A DNA stretch of 64,000 bases, from the NCBI GenBank assembly GCA_002381125.1, contig DFUT01000009.1, forward strand, positions 27,830 through 91,829, in the 5' to 3' direction. A program made the translations under genes and the position numbers. Every line of letters begins with the position of its first letter. Positions within the stretch are counted from its first letter, which is position 1. A model generated the notes under the pieces. That model was not told the DNA's origin. It made no database searches and was given only the letters and a program-made list of their open reading frames with translations. This document shows positions 18,072 to 27,006 of this stretch, piece after piece. The DNA is from Bacteroidales bacterium UBA4179 (lineage in GTDB: Bacteria; Bacteroidota; Bacteroidia; Bacteroidales; Dysgonomonadaceae).

Positions 18072-18889
18072 AAAGTGATTTCGTCGGGATGAGATCCAAC
18101 CCGTTGATCTTTATTCAGTGAACTAATTCGTTTCATGTCTTCTTCCGATAGTTCGAAATCGAAAATATCCAGGTTTTCTTTCTGGCGAGATAAATTCGAT
18201 GATTTGGGAATTACTACAATACCGCGTTGGATGTCCCACCGCAAAACCACTTGTGCGGGTGTTTTCCCGTATTTTTCGGCTATCTCTTTAAGAATAGGTT
18301 CTTCAAGCAAATTATTCTTCTTGGCACAGAAAGGGCTCCATGCTTCAGGAACAATGTTTTTTCCATGCAAATAATTCACGAGTTTTTCTTGAGTCAGGTA
18401 AGGGTGAAGTTCAATTTGATCTACCGCGGGGATTACCGATGCCGTTTCAAGCAGTTCATCAAGATGATGTTCGAGATAATTGCTGACGCCTATGGCTCTT
18501 ACTTTTCCGCCGGCATAGATTTTTTCCATTTCTTTCCAAACAGAAACGTATTTCCCTTTCACCGGCCAATGTACCAGATACAAGTCTACGTATTCTGTCT
18601 TTAGCCGTTGCAAACTGGCTTCAAAAGCGCTTTGCACATTGTCTTTCCGTATATCGTCGTTCCATAGTTTGGTGGTCAAAAAAATTTCTTCGCGTGGTAC
18701 GCCACTGTCTCTGATGGCTCTTCCTACGGCTTCTTCGTTTTCGTATATCATTGCCGTATCAATGTGTCGATATCCCACATCGAGAGCCATTCGTACCGTT
18801 TCGTATGCAATTTTGTCGTCGTTTAACCGAAAAACACCTAGTCCCACATAAGGAATTTTTATTCCATTGTTTAATGTTGCGTATTCCAT
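18068..18889 (-). CDS. aldo/keto reductase
   Basis: A 273-residue NADPH-dependent oxidoreductase of the AKR superfamily, in the group annotated as 2,5-diketo-D-gluconate reductase or glyoxal/methylglyoxal reductase. The catalytic tetrad is visible: Asp and Tyr in HIDTAMIYENEEAVG, Lys in LTTKLWND and His in DLYLVHWPV. The cofactor-phosphate segment is VVIPKSSNLSRQKENLDIFD. The physiological carbonyl substrate cannot be read from the sequence. It lies 15 bases after ribF, so the two may be co-transcribed; no functional link is evident. Confidence 0.92.
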   Translation of the reverse strand: MEYATLNNGIKIPYVGLGVFRLNDDKIAYETVRMALDVGYRHIDTAMIYENEEAVGRAIRDSGVPREEIFLTTKLWNDDIRKDNVQSAFEASLQRLKTEYVDLYLVHWPVKGKYVSVWKEMEKIYAGGKVRAIGVSNYLEHHLDELLETASVIPAVDQIELHPYLTQEKLVNYLHGKNIVPEAWSPFCAKKNNLLEEPILKEIAEKYGKTPAQVVLRWDIQRGIVVIPKSSNLSRQKENLDIFDFELSEEDMKRISSLNKDQRVGSHPDEITF

Positions 18890-18904
18890 AATTTTCCTCT
18901 TTTT

Positions 18905-19876
18905 TTAGTTGTTGAGTCTTTCCATTACCGTAATTTTGTCTTGTCTTATTTGTTCGACCAACGATTTTACACTGTCAAATTTTTTATCAGGCCGAATAAA
19001 ATCAACAAATTCAACAGTCAATGATCGATTATACAAATCGCCTTCAAAATCGAAGATATTGACTTCCATGCTGATTTCGTTATTGTTGTGTAATGTCGGT
19101 CGTGTTCCGATGTACAACATTCCTTTGTAAATTTCGTTTTCGAATCGGACAAAGACCGCATAAACGCCTAATGCCGGAATCACTTTATATTTTTCCCATG
19201 CCTGAATATTGGCTGTGGGAAAACCGATGGTGCGACCCACTTTATACCCCTCGATAATTTTACCCGAAAATTTGTAATTATAAGACAGCAATTTATTCGC
19301 TAATTTGATTTTTCCTTCTGCCAGTAAACGCCGTATCCGTGACGAGCTTACATGACGGTCTTCAAAACGCAGTTCGGTTGCCTGCAAAACGTCAATTCCC
19401 AATTCGTTGCCATATTTTACATATTCCGGAAATCCTTCTTCCCTGTTATGCCCAAAACGATGATCGTGACCCACAACCAAGGTGTGCACATTGATTTTTT
19501 CTTTCAGTGTCTTCTCCATAAATTCTTTTGCTGTCAACGTTGCAAGTTCGACTGTGAAGGGCATGCTCACGCAATAATCGATTCCGGTGGTTTCCAGTTG
19601 TTCCAGTTTTTCCTCATATCCACACAAAAGTTTAGGTTGATAGTCCTGTTGTAATACTTTTCGTGGATGTTCGGGAAAAGTAATTACTGCTGCAGGTAAA
19701 TTTAATTGCTTTGCCTTTGCTTTTACCTGATTGATTAAATATCGGTGTCCGATGTGTACTCCGTCGAAAAAACCGAGAGTGGCCACCAATGGCCTGTGTT
19801 CGACGTGCATTTTTTTTGATAAATCGATAAGTTCCAAAACAAGTGATCTTTGTTTGCTTTTGTTCAATAAACGCAT
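18905..19876 (-). CDS. ribF: bifunctional riboflavin kinase/FAD synthetase
   Basis: Converts riboflavin to FMN and then FAD. The N-terminal adenylyltransferase has VATLGFFDGVHIGHRYLI and VVGHDHRFGHNREG; the C-terminal flavokinase has GYKVGRTIGFPTANIQ. The reading frame is open upstream to a TTG at 19918. I chose the ATG at 19876 (323 residues) because it has a GGGG site just upstream and its N-terminal stretch fits other Bacteroidales RibF proteins. An ATG at 19810 would give 301 residues and is also possible. No FMN riboswitch-like structure is apparent. Confidence 0.93.
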   Translation of the reverse strand: MRLLNKSKQRSLVLELIDLSKKMHVEHRPLVATLGFFDGVHIGHRYLINQVKAKAKQLNLPAAVITFPEHPRKVLQQDYQPKLLCGYEEKLEQLETTGIDYCVSMPFTVELATLTAKEFMEKTLKEKINVHTLVVGHDHRFGHNREEGFPEYVKYGNELGIDVLQATELRFEDRHVSSSRIRRLLAEGKIKLANKLLSYNYKFSGKIIEGYKVGRTIGFPTANIQAWEKYKVIPALGVYAVFVRFENEIYKGMLYIGTRPTLHNNNEISMEVNIFDFEGDLYNRSLTVEFVDFIRPDKKFDSVKSLVEQIRQDKITVMERLNN

Positions 19877-19969
19877 GACACCCCTTTTTAGTTTAAAAAG
19901 GAGTGAGAAATTCGCCAAAAACGGTTTTTCTTTTTTCTCGAAAATACAAAGTACTATTCATTATTTCTT

Positions 19970-19977
19970 TATCTTTG
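19970..19977 (+). promoter_or_regulatory. -7 element for the DUF1080 gene
   Basis: TATCTTTG lies 56 bases before the start codon; no convincing -33 box. Confidence 0.4.
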
Positions 19978-20033
19978 TGAAAAGGTGAAATAAACTGACC
20001 CATATTTCATTAATTAATATAAAAAAGAAGATC

Positions 20034-21305
20034 ATGAAAACGAAAATTTTATTTGTTTGCGTTGTAATGGCGGGAATATTTCTTGTTTCCTGCAAAAGTG
20101 GAGAAAAAAATAATGTGTTGACGGCAGCCGAAGAGGCCGAGGGGTGGGAATTATTGTTTGATGGCAAAACCTTGAATGGTTGGCGCGATTACAATGGCGA
20201 TTCGTTGACCGCTCCATGGACAGTTGAAGATGGAACGATTCGTGCATTGGGTGGAGGCAGCGATGCGAGTGGTTACATTGTAACCGATGAAATTTATGAA
20301 AATTTTGAGTTGGTTTGGGACTGGAAAATTGCCGAAGGCGGTAATAGCGGCGTACTGTATCATGTTGTGGAACACCCCAAATTTAATGTACCATATATCA
20401 CGGGTCCTGAATATCAATTGATTGATGAGGAGAATTTTCCCGAACCGCTTGAAGAGTGGCAGAAAACGGCAGCCGATTATGCCATGTATGTTCCCGATCC
20501 AAGCAAGAAAAAATTGAAACCCGCCGGAGAGTGGAATACTTCGAAAATCGTTTTCGACAACGGCCATGTCGAATATTGGCTTAACGGTGAAAAAGTGCTT
20601 GAATTTGAGGCATGGACAGACGAGTGGTTTGAGCGAAAAAACAGCGGCAAATGGAAAGATGCTCCCGAATACGGATTAGCACACAAGGGTGTTATTTGTC
20701 TTCAGGATCACGGTTCGGCCGCCTGGTTTCGCAATCTCAAGATTAAAGAATTGCCCAGAAAAACAAAAGAGGTAACGCTTTTCAATGGCGTCGATCTACA
20801 TGGTTGGGAAGTATACGGGACCGAGAAATGGTATGTCCAAGATGGCGTTTTGGTATGCGAAAGTGGTCCTGAAAAAAAATACGGTTATCTTGCAACGCGC
20901 GAGTACTACGATGATTTTGATCTTACTCTCGAGTTCAAGCAAGAATCCAATGGGAATTCGGGCGTTTTCTTCCGTTCGTTTATCGAGCCCGGCGAGATTA
21001 TTAACGGTTGGCAAGTGGAAGTTGCACCCAAAGGGCATGGTACAGGCGGTATATATGAATCCTATGGAAGAGGATGGCTGGCGCAAATTCCGGAGGAGAA
21101 AGAAGATGTCTTGAAAGAGGGTGAATGGAATACTTTACGCATACGTGTACAAGGCGATAATGTAAAAACATGGTTAAACGGTGAAGAAATGATTGATCTA
21201 AGCGATGAAAAAATCGGCAAAGGTCAAGGTCGCATTGCGTTGCAGATACATGATGGCGGCGGTATTAAAGTACTCTGGAAAAATTTTCAATTAAAAACGC
21301 TATAA
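20034..21305 (+). CDS. lipoprotein with two DUF1080 (3-keto-disaccharide hydrolase-like) domains
   Basis: A 423-residue protein with a lipoprotein signal (hydrophobic residues 5-18, then FLVSCKS with the lipidated Cys at 20). Two tandem copies of a concanavalin-like jellyroll follow. The first (about 38-238) has GWELLFDGKTLNGWRDYNG and GGNSGVLYHV; the second (about 243-423) has VTLFNGVDLHGWEVYG and NGNSGVFFRS. DUF1080 proteins are common in Bacteroidetes and Planctomycetes, and some act on 3-keto-glycosides. This copy is probably on the periplasmic or cell surface, with unknown substrate. It is monocistronic, with a good terminator at 21329. Confidence 0.88.
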   Translation: MKTKILFVCVVMAGIFLVSCKSGEKNNVLTAAEEAEGWELLFDGKTLNGWRDYNGDSLTAPWTVEDGTIRALGGGSDASGYIVTDEIYENFELVWDWKIAEGGNSGVLYHVVEHPKFNVPYITGPEYQLIDEENFPEPLEEWQKTAADYAMYVPDPSKKKLKPAGEWNTSKIVFDNGHVEYWLNGEKVLEFEAWTDEWFERKNSGKWKDAPEYGLAHKGVICLQDHGSAAWFRNLKIKELPRKTKEVTLFNGVDLHGWEVYGTEKWYVQDGVLVCESGPEKKYGYLATREYYDDFDLTLEFKQESNGNSGVFFRSFIEPGEIINGWQVEVAPKGHGTGGIYESYGRGWLAQIPEEKEDVLKEGEWNTLRIRVQGDNVKTWLNGEEMIDLSDEKIGKGQGRIALQIHDGGGIKVLWKNFQLKTL

Positions 21306-21328
21306 AAACACAATTCCAGGTTAATTGA

Positions 21329-21367
21329 CCTGTTGAGCAACATCGAAAACGCTCAACGGGTTTTTTT
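21329..21367 (+). terminator. terminator after the DUF1080 gene
   Basis: A 10-bp stem (21329-21338 with 21351-21360, one G-T pair) is followed by seven T. Confidence 0.8.
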
Positions 21368-21445
21368 GGCATCTTTTTTGTACAATAAATTATAAACCAA
21401 CAAAGGTTATTTTCTTAGACGATAGTTTTTTACGAAAAAACAAAC

Positions 21446-21453
21446 TATCTTTG
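21446..21453 (+). promoter_or_regulatory. -7 element for rsfS-ftsH
   Basis: TATCTTTG lies 24 bases before the rsfS start; -33 box weak. Confidence 0.45.
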
Positions 21454-21477
21454 TATTGCAAATTTACAGAATAGCGA

Positions 21478-21837
21478 ATGAGAGAAAAAAACAGGTTATT
21501 AGAAAGCATAATAAAAGGAATACAGGAAAAAAAGGGGAAAAACATCACCACTATAGAATTGAAGGAGATTGCAGGAGCAATCTGCGATTATTTTGTTATT
21601 TGTGAAGGAAATACTCCTATGCAGGTTTCGGCTGTCGCTGAATCTATCGAAGAGGTTGTATGGGAAAACACGAATGAAAATCCGCTCAGAATACACGGTC
21701 GACAACGGGCAGAATGGATTGGCATGGATTATGGCACCATTATTGTGCATATTTTTTTGCCTGAGTTGCGTGTTTTTTACGATATCGAACATTTGTGGGC
21801 TGATGCTTTTCTAAAGACTATTCCCGATGTAGAATAA
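21478..21837 (+). CDS. rsfS: ribosomal silencing factor RsfS
   Basis: Binds ribosomal protein uL14 and keeps the subunits apart when nutrients are short. The 119-residue protein has the DUF143/RsfS pattern: ITTIELKEIAGAICDYFVIC, GNTPMQVSAVAESIEE, RIHGRQRAEWIGMDYGTIIV and the terminal VFYDIEHLWADA. The start is ATG at 21478 behind an AT-rich leader. It lies 66 bases upstream of ftsH, a gene order common in Bacteroidales. Confidence 0.95.
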   Translation: MREKNRLLESIIKGIQEKKGKNITTIELKEIAGAICDYFVICEGNTPMQVSAVAESIEEVVWENTNENPLRIHGRQRAEWIGMDYGTIIVHIFLPELRVFYDIEHLWADAFLKTIPDVE

Positions 21838-21903
21838 AAACTTATTTCTTTTAAAATTGTTACATTCGTACGTTATTAATTTTTTCTTGGGGATAATAAA
21901 TAA

Positions 21904-24030
21904 ATGGATAAAAACAATAAAAATTCGAATAGACAACCACCCTTAAACCCTAATAAAGGCAATAAACCTCCAAAATCATCTTTTAACGCATACTGGATTT
22001 ATACCCTTATTTTTGTAGCCCTGTTGGCGTTATATTTTTTTGGTGGAAATTCTTCGGTAAAGGAAGTATCATGGTCTGATTTTCAGAAATATGTAAATGA
22101 AGATCGGGTTGAGAGTATTGTTATTTACAGCAATAAAGAGATAGCCGAAGCAAAAGTAAGGAAGGAATCCGCAGGTTACATTTTTGGAGAAGATGTAAAT
22201 GCTGCCGGGAAAAATCCCGTTATTACGGTTCGTATCCCATCTGCAGAAGGTGCTTCGGAGTTTATCGATAAAGTAAAATCGGAAAAAGGGTACAACATTG
22301 AGGTGCGTTTTGACACCACATCCGAAATATGGGGAATTCTACTTACCGCCGCTCCTTTCATTTTGTTGATTGTTTTCTGGATTTGGATGATGAGAAGGAT
22401 GCAAAGCGGCGGAGGTGGCGGAGGTGGAAATATTTTCAGTGTCGGGAAATCCAAAGCCCAGCTTTTTGACAAGGATGCAGGTGAAAAGGTCACTTTTAAA
22501 GATGTTGCGGGGCTTTCGGAAGCCAAGGAAGAGGTTAGGGAAATAGTGGAATTTCTTAAACATCCCAATAATTATACCCGATTAGGTGGAAAAATCCCTA
22601 AAGGCGCATTGTTGATAGGACCTCCCGGTACAGGGAAGACCTTGCTGGCAAAAGCTGTTGCAGGTGAAGCTGATGTGCCGTTTTTTTCTATTTCGGGATC
22701 CGATTTTGTCGAAATGTTTGTTGGAGTGGGCGCTTCACGAGTACGAGACCTCTTTCGTCAGGCAAAAGAAAAAGCCCCGTGTATCGTTTTTATCGACGAG
22801 ATTGATGCTGTAGGGCGTGCTCGCGGCAAGAATGTCAATTTTGGTGCAAATGACGAACGGGAAAACACCTTGAATCAGCTTCTAACCGAGATGGATGGCT
22901 TCAGTTCGAATAGCGGGGTTATCATTCTTGCAGCAACCAACCGCGCCGATGTGTTGGACAAGGCTTTGCTGCGTGCCGGTCGTTTCGATCGTCAGATCTA
23001 TGTGGAATTGCCCGATTTAAATGATCGTAGAGAAATATTCAATGTTCATCTTCGTCCGATTAAAATTGATGAAACGGTAGATGTCGATTTCTTGGCTCGC
23101 CAGACACCCGGTTTTTCCGGTGCAGATATAGCCAATGTATGCAATGAAGCAGCATTGATTGCTGCACGCAGAAAAAAGAAGTTTGTTCAAAAAGAAGATT
23201 TTTTGAGCGCTGTTGATCGTATAGTTGGGGGATTGGAAAAGAAAAGTAAAATTATCACGCAGGATGAAAAACGCTCCATTGCTATTCACGAGTCCGGTCA
23301 TGCGACGTTGAGTTGGTTCTTGAGATATGCAAGTCCATTGGTTAAAGTTACCATTGTTCCGCGAGGAAAAGCGTTAGGAGCAGCATGGTATTTACCGGAA
23401 GAGCGGCAAATTACAACCAAAGAACAAATGCTCGACGAGATGTGTGCGTTACTAGGTGGTCGTGCCGCAGAAGAATTATTTACAGGAACCATTTCATCGG
23501 GAGCAATGAATGATTTGGAAAGAGTTACCAAACAAGCGTATGCGATGATTATGTATATGGGTATGAGTGAGAAATTGGCAAATTTGTGTTATTATGATTC
23601 TACCGGTCAGGAATATCCTTTTTCCAAACCATATAGTGAGGAAACGGCTAAATTGATCGACAGTGAAGTAAAAGCCATGATATCGGAACAATATGAGCGA
23701 GCAAAGGCTATTCTTTTAGAACATAAGGAAGGTCATGGCAAACTTGCTGAAATCCTTTTGGAAAAAGAGATTATTTATGCCGAAGATTTGGAAGCGATTT
23801 TTGGCAAGCGTCAATGGATTTCTCGTTCGCAAGAGATTTTGGAAATTAGTAAGAATATGAGACCCGACGATAATATCATTCGTTCGAAACCGCAAGAGGT
23901 AAATCCTTTTGCTGACGCGAATCTCAATTCAGCTTCGGCACCTCGTTTTTCTAAAGAAGGAGAAGAAACAAAAGTGGAGAAATTTTCAGAAAACGAAAAA
24001 GATATCGATATATCCGAAAAAGAAGAGTAA
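21904..24030 (+). CDS. ftsH: ATP-dependent zinc metalloprotease FtsH
   Basis: Membrane-bound AAA+ protease that degrades misfolded and short-lived proteins. The 708-residue protein has a polar Asn/Pro-rich N-terminus, two membrane segments (about residues 31-47 and 147-164) around a periplasmic domain, and a Gly-rich linker. The AAA module has Walker A GPPGTGKT (239-246), Walker B FIDEIDA (about 296) and the second region of homology [20 protein letters not shown]. The zinc site is HESGH (462-466). The C-terminal tail of about 60 residues is charged and low in complexity. A strong hairpin at 24046 follows. Confidence 0.98.
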   Translation: MDKNNKNSNRQPPLNPNKGNKPPKSSFNAYWIYTLIFVALLALYFFGGNSSVKEVSWSDFQKYVNEDRVESIVIYSNKEIAEAKVRKESAGYIFGEDVNAAGKNPVITVRIPSAEGASEFIDKVKSEKGYNIEVRFDTTSEIWGILLTAAPFILLIVFWIWMMRRMQSGGGGGGGNIFSVGKSKAQLFDKDAGEKVTFKDVAGLSEAKEEVREIVEFLKHPNNYTRLGGKIPKGALLIGPPGTGKTLLAKAVAGEADVPFFSISGSDFVEMFVGVGASRVRDLFRQAKEKAPCIVFIDEIDAVGRARGKNVNFGANDERENTLNQLLTEMDGFSSNSGVIILAATNRADVLDKALLRAGRFDRQIYVELPDLNDRREIFNVHLRPIKIDETVDVDFLARQTPGFSGADIANVCNEAALIAARRKKKFVQKEDFLSAVDRIVGGLEKKSKIITQDEKRSIAIHESGHATLSWFLRYASPLVKVTIVPRGKALGAAWYLPEERQITTKEQMLDEMCALLGGRAAEELFTGTISSGAMNDLERVTKQAYAMIMYMGMSEKLANLCYYDSTGQEYPFSKPYSEETAKLIDSEVKAMISEQYERAKAILLEHKEGHGKLAEILLEKEIIYAEDLEAIFGKRQWISRSQEILEISKNMRPDDNIIRSKPQEVNPFADANLNSASAPRFSKEGEETKVEKFSENEKDIDISEKEE

Positions 24031-24045
24031 TTCGTTTTTTATGTC

Positions 24046-24085
24046 GCAACAAGGGCATCCAAAATTGCTTGGATGCCCTTGTTGC
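24046..24085 (+). terminator. 17-bp perfect hairpin after ftsH
   Basis: The arms 24046-24062 and 24069-24085 pair perfectly around a six-base loop. No immediate T run follows; a T-rich stretch begins about ten bases later. It may be the ftsH terminator or a 3'-end stabiliser. The rest of the gap to the superoxide dismutase start (24086-24307) shows no gene and no consensus promoter. Confidence 0.55.
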
Positions 24086-24307
24086 ATAATGGATGTTTTC
24101 TTTTTATTGTTTTTAGTTTTTCTTAATAAGAATCAATCTAAATTATACTGAACAATATGCATGTCTTATTCGTTATAGTGATAGACATCAAATGTGGCTA
24201 ATAAATGTATTCTCATTGAGTGGGGATTAAGTGCAATGGGCATGTTGATGTACCTTAATTTACATACTCAACGCAACGATAATATTAACTCTAAAAACAG
24301 TAAAAGT

Positions 24308-24898
24308 ATGAAGTTTGAAAAAGTACCGCTTCCTTATGCACCCGATGCTCTTGAGCCGGTTATTAGCAAAACGACAATTGAATTTCACTATGGCAAACAT
24401 CATCAGGCTTATGTGGATAATTTAAATAGGCTGATTGTAGGAACAGAATTCGAGAATGCCGATTTGGAAACGATTGTGAAAGAAAGTGATGGGGCTATTT
24501 TCAATAATGCAGGACAAGTTCTGAATCATGATCTTTATTTCACGTCATTTTCTCCAAACGGAGGTGGGAAGCCAAAAGACAAGTTGGCTCAAGCGATTGA
24601 TGAACAATTCGGTTCATTTGAAAAATTTCAGGAATTATTCAACGAAGCCGGAGTTTCATTGTTCGGTTCAGGTTGGGTTTGGCTGGCTAAAGACGGGGAC
24701 GGCAAGCTTTCCATAGAAAAAGAAAGCAATGCCGGCAATCCGATAAGAAAAGGATTGACCCCGATCTTGGGATTTGATGTTTGGGAACATGCTTACTATC
24801 TCGATTATCAAAACCGCCGGGCCGATCACTTGAAAGAATTATGGAAGATTATAAACTGGGACGTTGTTGGCCAACGTTATGAATTGAAAGCAGTTTAA
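24308..24898 (+). CDS. sodB: superoxide dismutase, Fe/Mn type
   Basis: Converts superoxide to oxygen and hydrogen peroxide. The 196-residue protein starts MKFEKVPLPYAPDALEP. Metal ligands are His27 (EFHYGKHHQAYV), the His in QVLNHDLYF, and Asp and His in DVWEHAYYLDYQ. The open frame extends to 24194, but the 38 added residues have no family similarity, so ATG 24308 is the start. The iron-type Gln/Gly pattern (FGSFEKFQELF, SLFGSGWVWL) suggests an iron or cambialistic enzyme; metal choice is inference. A 12-bp terminator hairpin follows at 24928. Confidence 0.95.
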   Translation: MKFEKVPLPYAPDALEPVISKTTIEFHYGKHHQAYVDNLNRLIVGTEFENADLETIVKESDGAIFNNAGQVLNHDLYFTSFSPNGGGKPKDKLAQAIDEQFGSFEKFQELFNEAGVSLFGSGWVWLAKDGDGKLSIEKESNAGNPIRKGLTPILGFDVWEHAYYLDYQNRRADHLKELWKIINWDVVGQRYELKAV

Positions 24899-24927
24899 AT
24901 CCGGTAACATTGACACGTTTGATATGG

Positions 24928-24969
24928 AAATAGAGATGTTGAAACAACCGACATCTCTATTTTTATATT
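24928..24969. terminator. terminator between sodB and obgE (convergent)
   Basis: A perfect 12-bp stem (24928-24939 with 24951-24962), 11-base loop and T-rich tail on the plus strand. It lies between convergent genes and may also help end obgE. Confidence 0.75.
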
Positions 24970-24988
24970 TTTAATCGTATCGCTTAAT

Positions 24989-26140
24989 TTAAAAATCTTC
25001 TTCGTAGTAATCGATCGTGTTTTTCGAATCGTTGTCGCTGCTGCCATTTTCGTTATTTGCAGCGTCTTTCACTTTGTTGAAGTGGGTGGATGGTATATCC
25101 ATATCCCGATGAACCAGCGTGTCTTTTACTATTGCATGAGGATCAAAATCTTCGAAATCGAGTGTTTCCCAAAGAACATCTTTTAGCTTTTGGATGCCGA
25201 AACCTGTAATGGAAGAAATAAACACATAAGGAATATCGGGTAAATCTTGTGTAATTTTTTTCATTTGCTCCTCGTCGATCATATCCGATTTCGAGATGGC
25301 CAAAACGCGGCGCTTGTCTGCCAGTTGAGGGTTATATCGTACAAGTTCGTTTACCAGTGTATCGTATTCTTTGTGGATATTTTCGGAATCAGCCGGAATA
25401 ACAAAAAGCAACAGCGCATTACGTTCGATATGTCGCAGAAAACGTAATCCGAGCCCTCTCCCTTCACTTGCTCCTTCGATAATCCCGGGTATATCGGCCA
25501 TCACAAACGATTTTCCATCACGATATTCCACCATTCCCAAAATTGGCTCCAATGTAGTGAAAGGATAATCGGCAATTTTGGGTTTTGCCGCTGAAACTAC
25601 CGATAGGAGGGTTGATTTCCCTGCATTGGGGAAACCTACCAGCCCCACGTCGGCCAGAAGCTTTAGTTCTAAAATTATCCAGCGTTCCTCTGAAGGCTCA
25701 CCGGGTTGTGCATAACGTGGCGCTTGATTGGTAGCCGATTTGAATCGGGCATTTCCTAATCCGCCCTTCCCGCCTTTCAGCAGGATGACTTCTTGTCCAT
25801 GCTCGGTTATATCGTATAAAAACTCACCTGTATCTGCATCATAAACTATTGTTCCACAAGGTACTTCGATGATTTTACTTTCTCCTTTTTTCCCCGAGGA
25901 TTGGTTGCGCGAGCCGCTTTCTCCATGTCCTGCAAAAATATGGCGTTGATAGCGCAGGTGCAATAGCGTATGATAATTGCGGTTCCCTCGAAGGATGATA
26001 TTTCCCCCGTCACCGCCATCGCCTCCGTCGGGTCCGCCTTTTGGAAGGTGTTTTGCTCTATGGAAATGCACAGAGCCGCTACCTCCTTTTCCGGAGCGAC
26101 AAAATATTTTCACATAATCAACAAAATTAGATTTTGTCAT
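24989..26140 (-). CDS. obgE: GTPase ObgE/CgtA
   Basis: Large-subunit assembly GTPase. The 383-residue protein has the Gly-rich Obg domain (residues 1-160, with [13 protein letters not shown]), then the G domain with G1 GFPNAGKS (169-176), G3 DIPGIIEGA and G4 ISKSDM. A short acidic C-terminal tail ([13 protein letters not shown]) replaces the OCT domain. The ATG overlaps the adk stop by four bases, so the two are translationally coupled. Confidence 0.97.
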   Translation of the reverse strand: MTKSNFVDYVKIFCRSGKGGSGSVHFHRAKHLPKGGPDGGDGGDGGNIILRGNRNYHTLLHLRYQRHIFAGHGESGSRNQSSGKKGESKIIEVPCGTIVYDADTGEFLYDITEHGQEVILLKGGKGGLGNARFKSATNQAPRYAQPGEPSEERWIILELKLLADVGLVGFPNAGKSTLLSVVSAAKPKIADYPFTTLEPILGMVEYRDGKSFVMADIPGIIEGASEGRGLGLRFLRHIERNALLLFVIPADSENIHKEYDTLVNELVRYNPQLADKRRVLAISKSDMIDEEQMKKITQDLPDIPYVFISSITGFGIQKLKDVLWETLDFEDFDPHAIVKDTLVHRDMDIPSTHFNKVKDAANNENGSSDNDSKNTIDYYEEDF

Positions 26141-26724
26141 TCTTTTTTCTCCGCCACAACTTTGTCGACTGCCTCTGCAATCGAAGCAAAAATCTCTTCG
26201 ATCGATCCTTTTCCCGAAATTTCCACCAGTTTACCTTGTTCTGCATAGAATTCCTTTAAAGGAGCAGTTTGGTTATAATAGACTTTCAATCGCGATTCAA
26301 TGGTTTCGCGGTTATCGTCGGAACGCCCCATCAGTTCGCCTCGTTTGAGCAATCGGTCGATAAGTTCTTCATCGTCAACCTCAAGACTGATCACAATGGA
26401 TATTTCTTGACCGAATTTTTTCAGTATTTCATCAAGAGCCTCTCCTTGAGCCAGCGTTCGAGGGAATCCGTCGAAGATAAATCCTTTTGCTTCCGGATTC
26501 TTTTTGATGGTATCCTCCAGCATACCGATGACCACTTCATCGGGGACCAATTGACCTTCAACGATATAATTTTCGGCCATTTTCCCTAAGTCGGTTTTTG
26601 CAGCCATCTCTGCTCTCAACAAATCCCCTGTTGAGATGTGTATCAAACCGTATTTATCTTTCAGATGAATGCTTTGAGTTCCTTTCCCCGAACCGGGTGC
26701 TCCAAAAATAACAACGTTCAACAT
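26137..26724 (-). CDS. adk: adenylate kinase
   Basis: Balances ATP, ADP and AMP. The 195-residue protein has the P-loop GAPGSGKG (residues 8-15), [14 protein letters not shown], and the short lid form ([21 protein letters not shown]) without the zinc-binding insertion. It is the first gene of an adk-obgE pair overlapping by four bases. A TATCTTTG element is present upstream at 26764-26771. Confidence 0.97.
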   Translation of the reverse strand: MLNVVIFGAPGSGKGTQSIHLKDKYGLIHISTGDLLRAEMAAKTDLGKMAENYIVEGQLVPDEVVIGMLEDTIKKNPEAKGFIFDGFPRTLAQGEALDEILKKFGQEISIVISLEVDDEELIDRLLKRGELMGRSDDNRETIESRLKVYYNQTAPLKEFYAEQGKLVEISGKGSIEEIFASIAEAVDKVVAEKKE

Positions 26725-26763
26725 AGTTTACCGTTTAATTATATGTAATTACTATTTCTTTTT

Positions 26764-26771
26764 CAAAGATA
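26764..26771 (-). promoter_or_regulatory. -7 element for adk-obgE
   Basis: TATCTTTG on the minus strand, 39 bases before the adk start. Confidence 0.45.
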
Positions 26772-26833
26772 CACCATTTGTTCCTTTTAAGGAAAAAACG
26801 CGAAAGCGAACGATTAGCTTTCTCAATTGAAAA

Positions 26834-26863
26834 ATAAAAACGACACTTTGGAGTGCCGTTTTT
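26834..26863 (-). terminator. terminator after tRNA-Cys
   Basis: Stem CGACACT/AGTGCCG (26841-26847 with 26852-26858, one A-C mismatch) with A runs and T runs on its two sides. Confidence 0.65.
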
Positions 26864-26874
26864 GCTTGTTTTAG

Positions 26875-26945
26875 AGGTACCTGGCGGATTTGAACCGCCG
26901 TAAACGGTTTTGCAGACCGCTACCTAGCCACTCGGTCAAGGTACC
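26875..26945 (-). tRNA. tRNA-Cys (anticodon GCA)
   Basis: A 71-base cloverleaf on the minus strand: acceptor GGTACCT/AGGTACC with discriminator T, anticodon stem GCGGT/ACCGT around loop CTGCAAA (anticodon GCA), and T loop TTCAAAT. CCA is not encoded. Confidence 0.96.
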
Positions 26946-26960
26946 AAGAATTGGTAACTG

Positions 26961-26968
26961 CAAAGATA
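26961..26968 (-). promoter_or_regulatory. -7 element for tRNA-Cys
   Basis: TATCTTTG on the minus strand, 15 bases before the tRNA; -33 box unclear. Confidence 0.5.
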
Positions 26969-27006
26969 ATACAATTTCCCGATTTCATAAAACAAAAGCC
27001 ATTATT

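Noticed and set aside
18890..18904. FMN riboswitch or other leader near ribF
   Set aside because: The ribF upstream DNA (19877-20033) has no conserved riboswitch core that I can see.
24194..24307. 38-codon extension of sodB
   Set aside because: No similarity to superoxide dismutases; ATG 24308 fits the family start.
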